DNA of 64,000 nt. It comes from Chitinophaga flava. GTDB taxonomy: Bacteria > Bacteroidota > Bacteroidia > Chitinophagales > Chitinophagaceae. The notes beneath the pieces were generated by a model. That model ran no database searches and had not been told where the DNA came from. It saw only the letters and a list, made by a program, of their open reading frames with translations. Where the stretch lies: positions 620,001 through 684,000 of the forward strand of contig NZ_QFFJ01000002.1 of assembly GCF_003308995.1 (NCBI RefSeq), in the 5' to 3' direction. Every line of letters starts with the position of its first letter. The first letter of the stretch is position 1. This document shows, piece after piece, positions 18,896 to 27,513 of the stretch. The translations under genes and the position numbers were made by a program.

Positions 18896-20614
18896 ATGAA
18901 AGCTATTAATAAATGGAGTATAGGCGTTGCCGTAGCAGGTATGATGCTCAGCTCCTGTACAAAAAACTTTGAGGATATCAACAAAAGCCCGGTCATCAGC
19001 GATAATGCACCTCCTGAGCTGCTGATTACACAAGCTGTTAAAGGAATTGTGGACCGCGATTTTGACTGGTTTTATGATGCCTATACCTACCAGATGCAGT
19101 GGATGCAGTTTGGGGTAGCATCACCGGGATCTTCTTCCACAGGACTTTTCAGCCCTACCAATACCAATGATTTTTATAACGCTTTTTATAAAAACATTGG
19201 CCGTAACCTGGTTGAAATTGAGAACGTAGTAGCTAAAAAGCCTGCTGCTGAACAGGGACAGTATGCCAATGTAGTGGCTGTTGCCAAAATCCTGAAAGCA
19301 TACAGTGCCTGGAGAGTGTCTGATGCCAACGGTAGCATTCCTTACAGCGAAGCCTTCGCTGCCCGTTCGGATGCTAACTACACACCGGTTTATGATGGCC
19401 AGGAAAAACTGTTCGGTTTGTGGGAAGCGGAGCTGAAAGCTGCGATCACCACCCTGCAGAGCGGTCTCTCTGGTCAGGCTGCGCTGGGCAACAACGACAT
19501 CTTTTACACCGGCGACGTGTCCAAATGGGTAAAAGCTGCCAACGTGCTGCGTATCAAACTGGCTATGCGCCAGCTGAAAAGAGCACCTGAAAAAGCTACC
19601 GCTATCATTAAAGATGCGATGGCCGTTAATGATGGACTGTTTAAGAATAATAGTGAAGAATGGAAATTCCTCTCTGCTGATAACAGTTTCGCCCGTAGCA
19701 ACAACTGGTCTATGAACGGCAGCCCGCTGTCTGCAGGCAAAAATATGGTGGATTACATGTACAATAACGCAGATCCCCGTATTGGCATCTTCTATGAAAA
19801 AACCAGCTATACAAAAGCACTGGTAGACAGCCTCATCAAAGGTGGTGTTTTCCCTGCCGATTACCAGTATGATGAGCGTCGTTATTATGGACTGCCATCC
19901 AACCCCGACAGAAGAAGCGTTGCGGCGGATAGTATCATCTTTAAGGTGAAACGCTATGAAATGGTCTTCACCGATGCTAATGGTAAAAAGGTAGTTGTCA
20001 GAAGAGAAGTAGATACCGTATCAGCTGTACAACGTCGTCTGTTCGACCTGGATGCTGAAAATGGCAACAATAACGGTGCCCGCTATACGCAGCCGATCCT
20101 GTCTTATGCTGAACAATGTTTCATGCTGGCAGAACTGAGCGTAAGAGGCATTATCAGCGGAGACGCGGCTACCTATTATAAAAACGGGGTAGAAGCTTCC
20201 ATCAATGCTTATGATGCAATGGGCCGCGAAGCTAAAATCCAGGACTACACGCCGCTGGACCAGGCTACTGTAGTTGCCTACCTGGCTAAACCAGATATCG
20301 CTTTCACTGGTAGCACTGATGTACTCCTGGAAAAAATCAATATCCAGAACTTCCTCAACCTGCTCAAATCCCCCTGGGAAGCATGGGGAGCCTGGAAACG
20401 CAGTGGTATTCCTAAAGTAGGTGGTATCCTGGCTTTTGAACGTATGCAGGTGTCCGGCCAGTACGTAGCAGTTCCACGCCGTTGGGCTTTACCTCAGCCA
20501 TCCCTCGCTAACCAGGTTAACTGGAGAAATGCGATCATCGAAATGGGGCTATCCGGCGAATACGGCAATGAGGACAACGATTTCACCGGACGTGTATGGT
20601 GGGATAAAAAATAG
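18896..20614 (+). CDS. SusD/RagB-family nutrient-binding lipoprotein
   Basis: Surface lipoprotein partner of the preceding SusC, 572 residues from ATG 18896. A TTG two codons upstream is a poorer start. The signal peptide carries lipobox MLSSC with Cys at residue 21, then TKNFEDINKSP. SusD-type blocks include YAEQCFMLAELSVRG and WEAWGAWKRSGIPKV near the C-terminus. The gene ends 39 bp before a strong terminator, so the SusC/SusD pair forms a two-gene unit separate from the glycosidase downstream. Confidence 0.93.
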   Translation: MKAINKWSIGVAVAGMMLSSCTKNFEDINKSPVISDNAPPELLITQAVKGIVDRDFDWFYDAYTYQMQWMQFGVASPGSSSTGLFSPTNTNDFYNAFYKNIGRNLVEIENVVAKKPAAEQGQYANVVAVAKILKAYSAWRVSDANGSIPYSEAFAARSDANYTPVYDGQEKLFGLWEAELKAAITTLQSGLSGQAALGNNDIFYTGDVSKWVKAANVLRIKLAMRQLKRAPEKATAIIKDAMAVNDGLFKNNSEEWKFLSADNSFARSNNWSMNGSPLSAGKNMVDYMYNNADPRIGIFYEKTSYTKALVDSLIKGGVFPADYQYDERRYYGLPSNPDRRSVAADSIIFKVKRYEMVFTDANGKKVVVRREVDTVSAVQRRLFDLDAENGNNNGARYTQPILSYAEQCFMLAELSVRGIISGDAATYYKNGVEASINAYDAMGREAKIQDYTPLDQATVVAYLAKPDIAFTGSTDVLLEKINIQNFLNLLKSPWEAWGAWKRSGIPKVGGILAFERMQVSGQYVAVPRRWALPQPSLANQVNWRNAIIEMGLSGEYGNEDNDFTGRVWWDKK

Positions 20615-20653
20615 GTTTTGTAACCAGTAACCATATATAGCAACCTTTGCTAA

Positions 20654-20689
20654 ACAAGAGGCCGTCTCCTGCTGGGGACGGCCTCTTGT
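20654..20689 (+). terminator. Intrinsic terminator after SusC/SusD
   Basis: A 16-bp stem (20654-20669 with 20674-20689, one G:U pair) around a four-base loop TGCT, followed by a T-rich stretch. It separates the SusC/SusD unit from the glycosidase gene. Confidence 0.85.
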
Positions 20690-20766
20690 CTTATATGTTT
20701 TTCTCCTTTTGCATTTCTCTGGTATATTTTTTATTTTGGTTAAACCACGTGTTTAACGGATCAACA

Positions 20767-23484
20767 ATGAAAAATAATCTACCCAGAAGGCATTTTCTGA
20801 AAAATGCCGGTATACTCACTGCAGGCCTCTCCCTTGTACGTTTCCCTGTTTTAGGAAAATCACTGTGGCAGCACCAGACCCCCTGGCATAATATCCCACT
20901 AAATAAAAACATTGATAAAAACTGGCTGGAGTCACTGTATGAGCGGGGAGAACCGGGCCGTTATCTTAAAAGCAGGAACGAGCTGAAATATATTGGCATG
21001 CCGGCAGGAGGGCTTCATACTGGTACTGTTTATGTCGGTGGAGATGGCCGTTTATGGCTTTGGCAGGTGTACAACGAAACGATGGAATCTGTACATGAAG
21101 GTATTTCTCCGCAGACTGTTGATTGGAATGACGGCACGAGGCTGCAAAAAATACGTTCCCGCGATGGCGCCGCCTATGTAGAACCGGTTATCGCAGATAA
21201 TATGCGGGTACTGGAACAGGGCTTTGCTATCAGCGTTAAGCATGGAGAAAAGATATGGATCAAAGAACTCAAGGAGAGTGATTGGGATGAAATTGTTTTT
21301 GAACCTTCTTATCCTACCGCACTCGTAAGATATAGCAGTAAAGACTTTCCGGTAGAAGTATTATTGAAGATATATACCCCTTACATACCATTGGATGCAG
21401 CCAATTCCTCCCTTCCTGCTACCATACTACGGGTAGAAGTAAAAAATACCATGGATGTCACGTTGGATATCGCCCTGACAGGATGGCTGGAGAATGGGGC
21501 CAATAAGTTGTCAGCCCTGCCGGGAAAGGGTAAAAAACGGTGCAGGACATTTGCTAAAGAAGGACATACAGCCTTGTTCTTTGATTACCTCACACAAGAT
21601 CCTATCCTGCAAACAGCAACAGATGCAGGCAGCATGTGTTTATCCTTTCATGGAGATTATGCAACGGTGAATACCTCACTGACGCCCTGGCCGGTTACAG
21701 CGGTCTGCTTTGAGAAAGAAGATACTGCAGTAGCAGAACTGGATGCCCCACAAAATCAGGTGGGCGGTATTACCATAAAAAAACAGATAGCAGCCGGAAC
21801 GTCCCTGCAGGCGGACTTTTCCATTGCCTGGCATTTTAACAATCCTCATCCAAAGTTGAAGCAGCTGGTAAAAGAGGCAGCAGGTGGTTATTATTATGGC
21901 GCACGTTTTAAAGACGCTCTGGCCGTCGGTGAATATCTTGCCTCACATTTCCGGCAGCTCACTACTGCCACAGAATTGTGGCAACAAACCTGGAATGATG
22001 CTTCCCTTCCGCATTGGCTGCTGGAGCGGACTTTCATCAATATCGGTACTCTGGCCACTGCCAATACCTATCGTTTTGCAGATGGTCGTTTCTGGGCATG
22101 GGAAGGAGTAGGGGCCTGTGCGGGCACCTGTACACATGTATGGCAATACGCCCAGGCCATGGCCCGTATTTTCCCAGAACTGGAAAGAGAGCTGCGGGAA
22201 CGGGTAGACCTGGGAGCCGGATTTGAAGCGGATACCGGCGCCATTATTTTTCGCGCTGAAAATGAAAACAGACCAGCCATCGATGGGCAGGCCGGAACCA
22301 TTCTGCGGTTTTACCGGGAGCATCAGATGAGTGCGAACCATTCTTTCCTTAAAAGAAACTGGCCCCGCATCAAAAAGGCGACACAGTTTCTGCTGGCCCA
22401 GGACAAAAACGGTGATGGGATGACTGATACACCCATGGAAAATACACTCGATGCTGTATGGGATGGGGAAATATCCTGGATCGTAGGGCTCTGTATCGCC
22501 GCTGCCTGCGCAGCGCAGGCCATGGCGGAAGAACTGGGCGATCATGCTTTTGCTGCCACCTGTGCGAACTACGTGCAAAAGGGAAGCCGCAATATGGAAA
22601 CACAGCTCTTTAACGGTGAATACTTCATTCATAAGCCAGACCCGGTGAAAGGCCGGAAAAATCTGGGTTCATACAATACCTGTCACATAGACCAGGTGTA
22701 CGGACAAAGCTGGGCTTTCCAGGTAGGACTGCCCCGGATACTGGCAAAGGAGAAAACAGTATCGGCTTTAAGAGCATTGTGGAAGTACAATTTTACGATG
22801 GATGTAGGACCCTATATTAAAACACATACCGGCGGACGTCCCTATGCTGTAGCGGGAGAAGGAGGGATGATCATGAATACTAATCCTTTAAACGAGCCTA
22901 AACCCTATGGTGAAAATGTTACCTGGCAACTGGGCTATTTCCATGAATGTATGACGGGATTTGAGCATCAGGTAGCGGCTCATATGATGGCAGAAGGTTT
23001 GGTGGATGAAAGTCTGGTGCTTACCCGTGTTATTCACGATCGTTATCATCCTTCCAAAAGAAATCCTTTTAATGAAATTGAATGCAGTGACCACTACGCA
23101 CGTGCCATGGCCAGTTACGGGACTTTTATCAATGCCTGTGGATTCCAGTATCACGGACCCAGAGGGTATATTGGTTTTGCACCCCGCCTTCAACCGGAAA
23201 ATTTTAAATGTGCTTTTACGGCTGCCGAAGGATGGGGAAGTTATCAACAGGTAAAAAATACTAACGGTCAGGAACATACGCTGCAGGTGTTATTCGGAAA
23301 GTTGAAATTGCAGGAAATACAAATGGAACAAATAAAAGGGGTATCGGCATCTTCCGTAAAAGTAATGCTCAACGGCGTCACTGTACCCGCCAGATATGCG
23401 ATAGCAGAAGGAAATATCCATATTTCACTAAAAAAAGAAACCCAGATTCAGACAGCAGGAAAGCTCGAAATCATCATTGTATAG
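20767..23484 (+). CDS. GH116-like glycoside hydrolase (GBA2-type), Tat-like signal
   Basis: Probable exported beta-glycosidase of 905 residues. The start at ATG 20767 places PRRHFLKNAG at the N-terminus, a twin-arginine export motif followed by a hydrophobic stretch. An upstream in-frame ATG at 20647 lies before the terminator hairpin and is rejected. The N-terminal half has the GH116 beta-domain start MPAGGLHTGTVYVGGDGR. The C-terminal half is the (alpha/alpha)6 catalytic domain, with CTHVWQYAQAMARIFPELER and IDQVYGQSWAFQVGLPRIL, where the Asp may be the acid/base. Known GH116 enzymes act on glucosyl or xylosyl linkages, including glucosylceramide. The substrate here is not determined. It follows three SusC/SusD pairs and precedes a sensor kinase, suggesting a polysaccharide or glycoside use locus. 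Confidence 0.82.
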   Translation: MKNNLPRRHFLKNAGILTAGLSLVRFPVLGKSLWQHQTPWHNIPLNKNIDKNWLESLYERGEPGRYLKSRNELKYIGMPAGGLHTGTVYVGGDGRLWLWQVYNETMESVHEGISPQTVDWNDGTRLQKIRSRDGAAYVEPVIADNMRVLEQGFAISVKHGEKIWIKELKESDWDEIVFEPSYPTALVRYSSKDFPVEVLLKIYTPYIPLDAANSSLPATILRVEVKNTMDVTLDIALTGWLENGANKLSALPGKGKKRCRTFAKEGHTALFFDYLTQDPILQTATDAGSMCLSFHGDYATVNTSLTPWPVTAVCFEKEDTAVAELDAPQNQVGGITIKKQIAAGTSLQADFSIAWHFNNPHPKLKQLVKEAAGGYYYGARFKDALAVGEYLASHFRQLTTATELWQQTWNDASLPHWLLERTFINIGTLATANTYRFADGRFWAWEGVGACAGTCTHVWQYAQAMARIFPELERELRERVDLGAGFEADTGAIIFRAENENRPAIDGQAGTILRFYREHQMSANHSFLKRNWPRIKKATQFLLAQDKNGDGMTDTPMENTLDAVWDGEISWIVGLCIAAACAAQAMAEELGDHAFAATCANYVQKGSRNMETQLFNGEYFIHKPDPVKGRKNLGSYNTCHIDQVYGQSWAFQVGLPRILAKEKTVSALRALWKYNFTMDVGPYIKTHTGGRPYAVAGEGGMIMNTNPLNEPKPYGENVTWQLGYFHECMTGFEHQVAAHMMAEGLVDESLVLTRVIHDRYHPSKRNPFNEIECSDHYARAMASYGTFINACGFQYHGPRGYIGFAPRLQPENFKCAFTAAEGWGSYQQVKNTNGQEHTLQVLFGKLKLQEIQMEQIKGVSASSVKVMLNGVTVPARYAIAEGNIHISLKKETQIQTAGKLEIIIV

Positions 23485-23581
23485 TTGTTTGTTGCAACTA
23501 ATTTTTAAGTTGCCGCGCCAAACCTGGCACAAACTTCGTATATAGGTTAACGTTGAATGTTATTTTATCTGTCTTTTACCT

Positions 23582-26500
23582 ATGTGCACGCACTGGAAAC
23601 CCTGTCTTGTTATGTTACTCATGCTGTCTGCGATGGCGAATGTCTGTCTGGCCGGGACAGATACGCTTCCTTCAGGCTATTACATGCAGCATTTTGATAA
23701 TACAAATGGATTGCCTCAGAACACTGTTATGGCCATCGCCGCTGATCCCTGCGGCTTTATATGGCTCAGTACACAAGATGGGCTGGCCCGCTTTGATGGC
23801 CTGCGGTTTATCACCTTTGGCATGAATAGCCTCCCGGTTGCTTCTAACCGTTTCCTGGCTTTTTACAGAAATATGCAGGGAGGGCTGTCGGTATACAATG
23901 AATGGAAGGAACATGTACGCATTGTTGATGGCTGGCCTCACCGTGATACGGTGGCAGCCAATTATCCTGGCAGTTACCTGCAATGGCATGCCATCAATGA
24001 CAGACTGGATTCCGGAACAACGGGCCTCCTGGGACTTCCGGAGAACATACAGGTGATGGGAGGGGTCATCAAAAGACTGGTGTTGTACGACAATATTAAA
24101 GGTGTTTATAACATTGTCCAGGGGAAGATGAGTTTTTATGAGAAAGGTGTACTCCGTTATGAAGTGCCTTTTCACCACGGAAAAAAATGCAACTTTTTTT
24201 TATTATACAACCGGTTATACTATTTACATGATAATGGTACCTATTCTGCCATAACTTCAAAAATCCATACTGGTTTCCTGGAAGGGGATATCCGTGCTGA
24301 TCCGGCATTTCCCGGAGCTATGCATAACAGTACCTTCTTCTGGAATGTATATACTGCTGACCAGGCGATACTGTATTTCAACCAGTCATTTTACCTTGTG
24401 AAAGCCACCAGCCAGGGCCGGCTCACCACTACTCGCATCATTTCCGGCTTTAATACCGCTGATCTGGGCATCCAAATTGCCTGGTACAACGAACAGCAGG
24501 GAAAGCTTTACCTGGGCAGTAATACTAAAGGGCTGTTTATCCTTTCCAAACAACGTTTTTACGCGCTGAAAACTTTGACTGGTGGTGATTCCTATTATGG
24601 CCAGACGGCTTATACAAAAGATAAAATACTGACGGCGCAGGGAGATATGATCAGCACACATGGGGAAGTTCACAGTATACCCGCCATCAGACAGCGGATG
24701 TCCTCAGACTGGTATAGCGTGTTCACCGATAGTCTGCATCACATCTGGCTAAAATGGGGCCCCTGGGTGCACAAACATGATGGTAAGTCTTTTCAACTAC
24801 TCAACAGATGGCGCTTTCCTGCCAAAATAAGTATAATCTACGATGGAGGAGACGGAAAAATGTGGATCGGCTTAAGAGGAAAAGGGATCGCTCTCATGGA
24901 CCTATACCAGAAGAATGCGCAGCCGGAGTTGTTTCTGCCATTGAAAGAGGATGTGAGCTACTTCGCCCGCTATCATAATACGATGTTCATGAGTACCGAC
25001 AAAGGTTTCTACCGTATTGACATTCCCTCGCGGCGTATAGATACCATAGCTCCCCTACAAAAAATATACGTGCGCAGTCTGTATGTTTCAGGGCCGGATG
25101 ACGTATGGCTTACTACCTATGGCAAAGGCTTCTACCGCTATTACAAAGGGAAGGTAACAGCCTTCCCGCTGGATGCTAACAAAGCACTCGCCACCGCCCA
25201 TTGTATCATCCCCGACAATAAAGGTTTCTTCTGGATCACTACCAACAACGGCCTTTTCCAGGTGAGTCAAGCCGATCTCAGAGCTTATTCAGCCGATACC
25301 ACCAATACCCTGTATTATCACTACTATGATAAAAAAGAAGGTTTTCTGACCAATGAATTTAACGGCGGATGTCAGCCCTGCGCTATAAAGCTCGATAATG
25401 GCACCATTTCACTGCCTTCGCTGAATGGTCTGGTGTTATTTAATCCGGATAGCATCCATCCTCTGTTGCCCAACAATGATCTTTTTATTGACAAAATTCT
25501 GGCAGATAAGCAGGAAATGCCTGCCGCCGGGCATTTGGACCTGCCTCGCAAACTCAGTCAGCTCAATATTACCGTTAGTTCCCCTTATATGGGTGACCAG
25601 AAAAATCTTCAGATGAGTTATGTACTGGAAGAAAGTGGGCATCAGTCTATGTGGCTGCCGGTACCGGAAGATGGTACCATTTCGCTGTCTATGCCCTCTC
25701 ATGGCGACTATACGCTGCTGATACGTAAACAAAACGGTTTCGGAAAAGATAATTACCAGGAAAAAAGAATCACTTTCAGTATTGCGGCCGCATGGTACCA
25801 AACCTACTGGTTTATGGTATGTGCGCTGGGATGCATTGTCGGTGGCTGTTTTCTGCTGATGCGGCTACGCCTGCGTTACATCAGAAAACGTAATACCCAG
25901 CTGGAAGCCGCGGTGGCCCTCAAAACCCGGGAACTGCAACAACGTACCGATGTACAGGAAAGGATTATTCGTTCCGTCAGTCACGATATTCAAACACCAC
26001 TCAAATATCAGCAGTTCCTGTCGAAAAAAATCTATGAAGGACTGGTCGCGGAAAATAATCCTACCCTCACAGACATCGCCAAGGTAATGCATGAACATAC
26101 CTATCGTCTGCACTACATGACAGAAAACCTCCTGAATTATCTGAAGGTACAGGTGGCAGAACAACCTTGCCGTACAGAAAGATTTTCCCTGAAGGAAGTA
26201 GTGGATGAAACGCTGCTTATTTTTAAAGATATCGCACGCGAGAAAGGAACAGCTATCGATAATCATATCCCGGCAGATCTGGAATGGGTAGGCAACAGAC
26301 AGTTGTTGTCTGTAGTGCTGCACAATCTGGTGGACAATGCAGTGAAGGTAACCCGCAACGGCACTATTATGATTGCCGCCCGGGCACAACATGGCAAAAC
26401 CGCTATCTTCATAAAAGACACTGGCCCCGGCATGAAACGGGAGCTGGTGGAGTGGTTGAATACAGGAGAATCTCCTATACCATTAAGGAACGGCATCGGA

Positions 26501-26605
26501 TTGATGATCGTCAGGGAACTGATCACCCTTCTTCAACTGGATTTGTTTGTTTCATCCTTGCCAAATGATGGTTGTTGCTTTTGTATACAGGACCGGCCAT
26601 CTTGA
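23582..26605 (+). CDS. Two-component sensor histidine kinase with beta-propeller sensor
   Basis: Membrane sensor kinase of 1007 residues. Signal peptide 1-24, then a large periplasmic region of two-component propeller repeats (beginning NGLPQNTVMAIAADPCGFIW) and a Y_Y_Y-type domain ending near residue 735. One transmembrane segment follows (about 740-762), a short coiled coil, a HisKA-like dimerisation helix with phospho-acceptor His801 in SVSHDIQTPL, and an ATPase domain with N-box HNLVDNAVKVT, G1 KDTGPGM and G2 NGIGLMIVREL. Unlike hybrid HTCS regulators it has no receiver or AraC domain fused. Its partner is probably the response regulator encoded convergently. The last 83 bp overlap that gene. 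Confidence 0.93.
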   Translation: MCTHWKPCLVMLLMLSAMANVCLAGTDTLPSGYYMQHFDNTNGLPQNTVMAIAADPCGFIWLSTQDGLARFDGLRFITFGMNSLPVASNRFLAFYRNMQGGLSVYNEWKEHVRIVDGWPHRDTVAANYPGSYLQWHAINDRLDSGTTGLLGLPENIQVMGGVIKRLVLYDNIKGVYNIVQGKMSFYEKGVLRYEVPFHHGKKCNFFLLYNRLYYLHDNGTYSAITSKIHTGFLEGDIRADPAFPGAMHNSTFFWNVYTADQAILYFNQSFYLVKATSQGRLTTTRIISGFNTADLGIQIAWYNEQQGKLYLGSNTKGLFILSKQRFYALKTLTGGDSYYGQTAYTKDKILTAQGDMISTHGEVHSIPAIRQRMSSDWYSVFTDSLHHIWLKWGPWVHKHDGKSFQLLNRWRFPAKISIIYDGGDGKMWIGLRGKGIALMDLYQKNAQPELFLPLKEDVSYFARYHNTMFMSTDKGFYRIDIPSRRIDTIAPLQKIYVRSLYVSGPDDVWLTTYGKGFYRYYKGKVTAFPLDANKALATAHCIIPDNKGFFWITTNNGLFQVSQADLRAYSADTTNTLYYHYYDKKEGFLTNEFNGGCQPCAIKLDNGTISLPSLNGLVLFNPDSIHPLLPNNDLFIDKILADKQEMPAAGHLDLPRKLSQLNITVSSPYMGDQKNLQMSYVLEESGHQSMWLPVPEDGTISLSMPSHGDYTLLIRKQNGFGKDNYQEKRITFSIAAAWYQTYWFMVCALGCIVGGCFLLMRLRLRYIRKRNTQLEAAVALKTRELQQRTDVQERIIRSVSHDIQTPLKYQQFLSKKIYEGLVAENNPTLTDIAKVMHEHTYRLHYMTENLLNYLKVQVAEQPCRTERFSLKEVVDETLLIFKDIAREKGTAIDNHIPADLEWVGNRQLLSVVLHNLVDNAVKVTRNGTIMIAARAQHGKTAIFIKDTGPGMKRELVEWLNTGESPIPLRNGIGLMIVRELITLLQLDLFVSSLPNDGCCFCIQDRPS

Positions 26606-27218
26606 TTTTTTCCGCCAGCTCAATCACATTGGTTACCTGCATCTTTTCAAAGATCCGGGTTTTGTAGGTGCTGATAGTAGAGTCGTGGATGTTGAGCGCC
26701 TGCTTGATTTCCTTGGCACTAGCGCCTTTTATCAGCAGGTTCATGACCTCTGTTTCCCGCTGAGACAAAGGCGCCGGTTCGCCGGTCAGCACGTTTTTGG
26801 GCTTCAGGAGTTCACTCACCAGCTTGTCCTGTAAGGCTTCGCTGATATATTTCTTACCCCTGAATATTTTCTGGATGGCAGACTTAAACTCCTCCGGAGG
26901 AGCGGATTTTGAAAGATATCCATCTGCACCGGCTTTTAAATATTCCGGCGCATATACCACTTCATTGTAACTGGAAAAAATCAGAATAGCAGTCTGTGGC
27001 TGTCTGAGTTTTACAGAGGGTACCATCAGAATCGTATCGCCGCCGGGAATATGTATATCCAGCAACAGCATATCAAAAAACTGCTTCTCCAGCTTTTTAA
27101 TGGCTTCATCAAAAGTTTCTGCTTCTTCAATTTCTGCGTGCGGATAGAGCTCTTTGATCATGAGCATAGCGCCCATTCGGACTACACCGTGGTCTTCAGC
27201 TATAAGGAACGATGGCAT
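26523..27218 (-). CDS. LuxR/NarL-family response regulator
   Basis: DNA-binding response regulator of 231 residues. The receiver domain (1-120) has acidic pair E8/D9, phospho-acceptor Asp54 in LLLDIHIPGG and the conserved Lys in GYLSKSAPPEE. The C-terminal helix-turn-helix is LuxR-type (LSQRETEVMNLLIKGASAKE). A basic, poorly conserved tail of about 25 residues is encoded across the 3' end of the sensor kinase gene on the other strand. The convergent kinase gene is the obvious partner, although the two genes are transcribed separately. Confidence 0.93.
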   Translation of the reverse strand: MPSFLIAEDHGVVRMGAMLMIKELYPHAEIEEAETFDEAIKKLEKQFFDMLLLDIHIPGGDTILMVPSVKLRQPQTAILIFSSYNEVVYAPEYLKAGADGYLSKSAPPEEFKSAIQKIFRGKKYISEALQDKLVSELLKPKNVLTGEPAPLSQRETEVMNLLIKGASAKEIKQALNIHDSTISTYKTRIFEKMQVTNVIELAEKIKMAGPVYKSNNHHLARMKQTNPVEEG

Positions 27219-27349
27219 GGTAAATAGGTATGGTTACGGCAAAAGTCTCCTTCTTTTCTGATACTTTCTGTAGTAATATTTCTACAAAATAGTAATATTC
27301 TGATAGTGGTTTTAGAATTCTTGTTACAAAAGTCCCCGGCCAACACTGC

Positions 27350-27357
27350 TAATTTTG
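27350..27357 (+). promoter_or_regulatory. Possible -7 element for the adhesin operon
   Basis: TAATTTTG matches the Bacteroidota -7 consensus TAnnTTTG about 155 bp before the adhesin ATG. No TTG lies at the right -33 spacing (the nearest is 26 bp away), so this is tentative. The rest of the 27219-27513 gap shows nothing else recognisable. Confidence 0.3.
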
Positions 27358-27513
27358 ATTGGCGCTATTGCTTTTCAACCATTTCCTGTAAAACGAATGT
27401 TCTGTCATAGAGAGGGTCTATGAAAATACCTGAATTCTGTTGAATGCTGTTGATACCGGACGTTTATCGCCTTCCGTCAGGAGGCTCAAAGGAAATGCAA
27501 AACCAATCCCCCA

